This document shows positions 57,653 to 64,000 of a DNA stretch of 64,000 nucleotides, piece after piece. This DNA is from Tribonema minus. Lineage: Eukaryota > Sar > Xanthophyceae > Tribonematales > Tribonemataceae. The first letter of the stretch is position 1. Every line of letters begins with the position of its first letter. Location: the NCBI GenBank assembly GCA_017506865.1, contig JAFCMP010000168.1:186001-250000 (forward strand), in the 5' to 3' direction. Both the position numbers and the translations under genes were made by a program. The notes below the pieces were generated by a model that worked only from the letters and a program-made list of their open reading frames with translations, made no database searches and was not told the DNA's origin.

Positions 57653-59233
57653 CTACATGGTATGGTTCTGATGTCTGTTGACGTCAGCAAAGCGGCCCTT
57701 CCCCCCTGTGCTTCAAATAAAGTGACGTGATGGGTTGTCGCAGGCGAACAACAGAGCAGCAGAAAGCCCGACGCTGGTTGATTGGTGGTGGTGGTGGTGG
57801 CCACAACAGCAGTGATGTACTTTTTATTAATTCTCGCTCAGTGATGTACATTTGAGTTGAGGCTCGTGGAGGTGACACTCCAACTGGGCTAACTAGGGTT
57901 TGGGCCCCCTATCCATGAAAGCATGCCAGTTTCTTTTCAACACAGCGCACCCTCCACCATGCTTTGGTCGTTTACATGACTAAAACTGTTGCTTGTCGTT
58001 CACAACGCATCCCCTATGCTGGAGTCTTGCCCCCTCCCCGCATTACCGCAGCCGCAAGCATGAACTGTTTGGTGTGCCTATGCAGGAGTCAGTCACCACA
58101 CATCATGATAAAAGTTCAATTTCTCGAGACCAGGTGATACAGTTGAGGCATCTCTTCACTAGCTCCAGCCCGCACCGCCATGGAGCCACAGCACAGCCAT
58201 GGTGCTGAGGCCTTATGGTTGATCGCCGGCTTTGCCAACAGGTCGTGAGGTTGCATTATGCATGGTGACTCCTCCATATACATGTACATATGTAATGGTA
58301 TGGTGGTTTGCATACTGTGACTAGACGTGCAGAGGCACATGATGCACCAAAGCTGACGCTCTGTTCGCATTTGCCGAATTTTGGGGACAACACACGGCGC
58401 TGCTGACACACACAGCTGTGTGTCTTGTGCGTGCAACGCACACTTCCAGGGAACATCTGCTGTAATAATTTGTTTAGATTGAACCAGACACACATTTTTG
58501 TCCTGCACTGGAGCCCCCCCCCCCCCCCCCCCCACCCTAGCATAACTTTGCAGTACGAGAGCATGCACGTTCTTCTGCACTCAAGCCCCCCCCCCCCGCC
58601 CCGCCCCCAGAAGACAAAATTGAAGCATGAGAGCAGCATTGCAGTGATTTGGCGACCTAATGCAGCGCCCGCGAGCACAGGCCGCGGCGCGCGCCCACGT
58701 TGCGAAGGCAGGCGCGCACCGCCGCCAGCCGGCGGGCATTCAGCGTACGGAAGCGCAGTGACTCTTGGAGAAAATACCGGGGGGCGGGCACTGAAGCAGC
58801 CCGCCTCCCTTCTCAATTTTCCGTTTCGGTGGGGGCAGGCAGCGCAATGCGTGCGGGCGGCGCAGGCAGCATGGCGGAGCGCTGGCGCGGCAGCGGACGG
58901 ATGTACAAGCACGCACGGTCGATGATGATGCGCATGCGCGGAATCCGGACACTCGCGACATGCGAAACGCCGCCGCACAGGGGCCTGTCGCAGCCGCTGC
59001 CGCGCGTGCGTGTATTCGGCGCAGTGTCACGCATCAAAAAAGAAAGCAGACAAGCAAACGTTCGCGCGTCCCGCGTGCGGACCGCGCGCCGCCGCCGCCG
59101 CCCGCAGCGACCGCGGCACCGCAGCGGCGGCAGCGCCCGGAACGCAAGAGAGCCCGCACACGTGCATGAATGACGGTGCGTGTATGTGCATTACTACGTG
59201 GCGGCGGAGCGCCGCCGCTGCGCGCGCGCGCCG
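57653..59233. other. Intergenic stretch downstream of PheRS alpha
   Basis: 1.6 kb without a supported gene. Contains a (GGT)n run (57784-57801) and poly-C runs at 58515-58533 and 58586-58598. The last 400 bp are very G+C-rich but show no conserved frame. Confidence 0.5.
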
Positions 59234-62781
<3,548 letters not shown>

Positions 62782-62921
62782 GGCTGCAGAGAGAGTGCAG
62801 CGTGTGTGAGAGGTGAAAGTTGCGCGAGCTGCGCGCGGCACTTTCCAAGTTGAAGTAAACTCCTCAAGCTGCATAAGCGAAGAACGAGGAAGGCGCGTTG
62901 GTGCATGGCGGGTAAGAGCAG
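62782..62921. promoter_or_regulatory. Divergent promoter between PheRS alpha and INTS1
   Basis: 140 bp separate the two start codons. There is no TATA box and no TGACGT site; a purine-rich tract lies at 62869-62894. It is called a promoter from gene layout only. Confidence 0.5.
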
Positions 62922-64000
62922 ATGCCTGCTGACCCCCTGCAATCGTTGTTGGCCAAGGGCCGGGAATTAGTGCCTTCACAGCTGACCAAGGTCCTGTGCA
63001 AAACCTTGGATGATCTGGCTTCGCGCTCAGCGGCGACACCAGACTATGCGCCGGACCCCGCCATCGGCTCAGCGTTGCTGGAGGCGGCGGAGCGCTGTCC
63101 GGCGGCGTTTCGAGCCGACGCCGTCCTCAAGAAGCTGATGGCGGTGCTGGATGGTTCGCCAAAGCTCAGGAACGGCAGCCATGGCTTGCCGGCCGACTCC
63201 CCTCTGCTGCTGCAGGATCCGAGGGTGCTGGCAAGCACTCTGCTGCTGGCGGCTCTCAGAGCAGTCAAGGAGTGGCCAGTGTCCCTGATACGCTGCTACA
63301 TGGCGGACTCTCTAGGCAACAGGGCCTGGGTGGAGCACCCTGGCTGCGAGCCTCTGGTCGCAAACATCAAGACGGCCTGGGACCCCAGCGTGGCGCCCGC
63401 CAGCGACACCACCACAAGATCCGCAGCTCACGCCGTGGTGCGACAGCCCTCGCCCACCACGGAACGCTCCTTCACTGACGCATCTGCCGTCGACGAAGAC
63501 AGCTCATCAGGGGAGGAATTGGAAGTTGAAGATGGTAACGGGGTGGTGGTGGCGTCGGGTACTGTGGCGCCGCTGCCGGGGCACAGACGTAGTGCAGATG
63601 GCGTCTCAGCTCACATTCCTTTAGCGCAAGGCGGCTCGGAAGCCTCGCTGAACCTTCACCAGGATGGCATCTATGACGGCCAAGGCCCTGCCCTGGCGGA
63701 CAGGTGGGATGCTGGGTTGAAGTTGCGCTGTTGGGGCTGCTGCACGGCATTCAGGATGCAGGTTGTTACTGCTACCAGATTAACAGGCTCATCAGGCGCT
63801 TGTGTTGGCAGAAGTTCTCGAATTGCCAAAGCTCTGCCCTAGTAGGCTCAGTGGAACACCTAGTTGAAGTTGGGCTGTTGACGGCTTGCAGGGCAGGTAG
63901 CATCTGAGTTTGACTTGCTACTAGAGCGTCAGCGTCAGAGTCATACATTGACACTGACAAACTATCTTTGCAGTGGGCATTGCTCAGACATCATCGCTCT
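62922..64000 (+). CDS. INTS1: Integrator complex subunit 1 homologue (5' part, runs off window)
   Basis: Exon 1 is 62922..63703, ending in phase 2. A likely exon 2 begins at 63974 after 'actatctttgcag' and continues past the window. Residues 119-155 read PVSLIRCYMADSLGNRAWVE, then HPGCEPLVANIKTAWDP. This is the conserved INTS1 N-terminal block (family pattern: vyi.DalGdR.WVd...c..fv.NI.tAf). INTS1 is the scaffold of the nuclear Integrator complex, which cleaves snRNA and paused transcripts. After residue 160 the exon is Ser/Glu-rich low complexity (SAVDEDSSSGEELEVEDGNG), probably disordered. The start codon is the first ATG after the shared promoter; LLAKGRELVPSQLTKVL follows as a helical region. 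Only about one tenth of a full INTS1 is visible. Confidence 0.8.

Noticed and set aside
58815..59169. Arg-rich plus-strand frames next to the PheRS 3' end.
   Set aside because: No domain, extreme GC-driven composition, and no consistent splice structure.

Overview
This window is nuclear DNA of a photosynthetic eukaryote, very probably an alga with a red-lineage secondary plastid (ochrophyte/stramenopile or a similar 'chromist'). Three signs support this. Three genes carry a signal peptide whose predicted cleavage site is followed directly by Phe in an ASAFAP-like motif (DMT transporter, lumen protein, PheRS alpha). A nuclear plastid PheRS alpha of bacterial type is present. TTAGGG-type repeats are scattered through the introns. 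The DNA is rich in G+C, full of poly-C/poly-G runs and intron-rich. All exon models were built by hand from splice sites, phase and family resemblance. The species cannot be named from the sequence.

Layout. 1-2875 (+): 3' end of a CLC chloride channel/transporter gene. 5202-10728 (-): six-exon EamA/DMT transporter with a bipartite plastid presequence. 10805-12506: a 245-bp tandem duplication, a 1.06-kb repeat element and a tRNA-Asp(GUC) gene. 12751-13118 (+): small two-exon gene. 15929-17236 (+): intronless UDP-glucuronate 4-epimerase-like gene. 18291-22890 (+): two tandem PEBP genes with identical intron positions. 23788-29908 (+): seven-exon single-pass membrane protein with a long Ser-rich tail. 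31300-34046: repeat-rich, gene-poor tract. 35144-36194 (-) and 36294-38007 (+): divergent pair, EAPP homologue and thylakoid-lumen protein, separated by 99 bp that contain TGACGTCA. 38673-55820 (+): a 17-kb, 16-exon gene fusing an SbcD/Mre11-like nuclease to an SbcC/Rad50-like ATPase. 56580-57638: second, inverted copy of the 1.06-kb element with a 14-bp target-site duplication. 59234-62781 (-) and 62922-end (+): divergent pair, plastid PheRS alpha and Integrator subunit 1 (5' part).

Two things stand out. (1) The SbcD-SbcC fusion is covalent: one uninterrupted exon (42195-42932) carries both the end of the nuclease cap and the Walker A region of the ATPase, so the fusion does not depend on a splice prediction at that point. 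(2) In at least eleven places a short segment spanning an exon-intron boundary (acceptor plus exon start, or exon end plus donor) has been copied into the adjacent intron, leaving decoy splice sites. This happens in five genes and on both strands, and looks like a genome-wide mode of intron growth. Several of these introns also hold degenerate telomere-type repeats.
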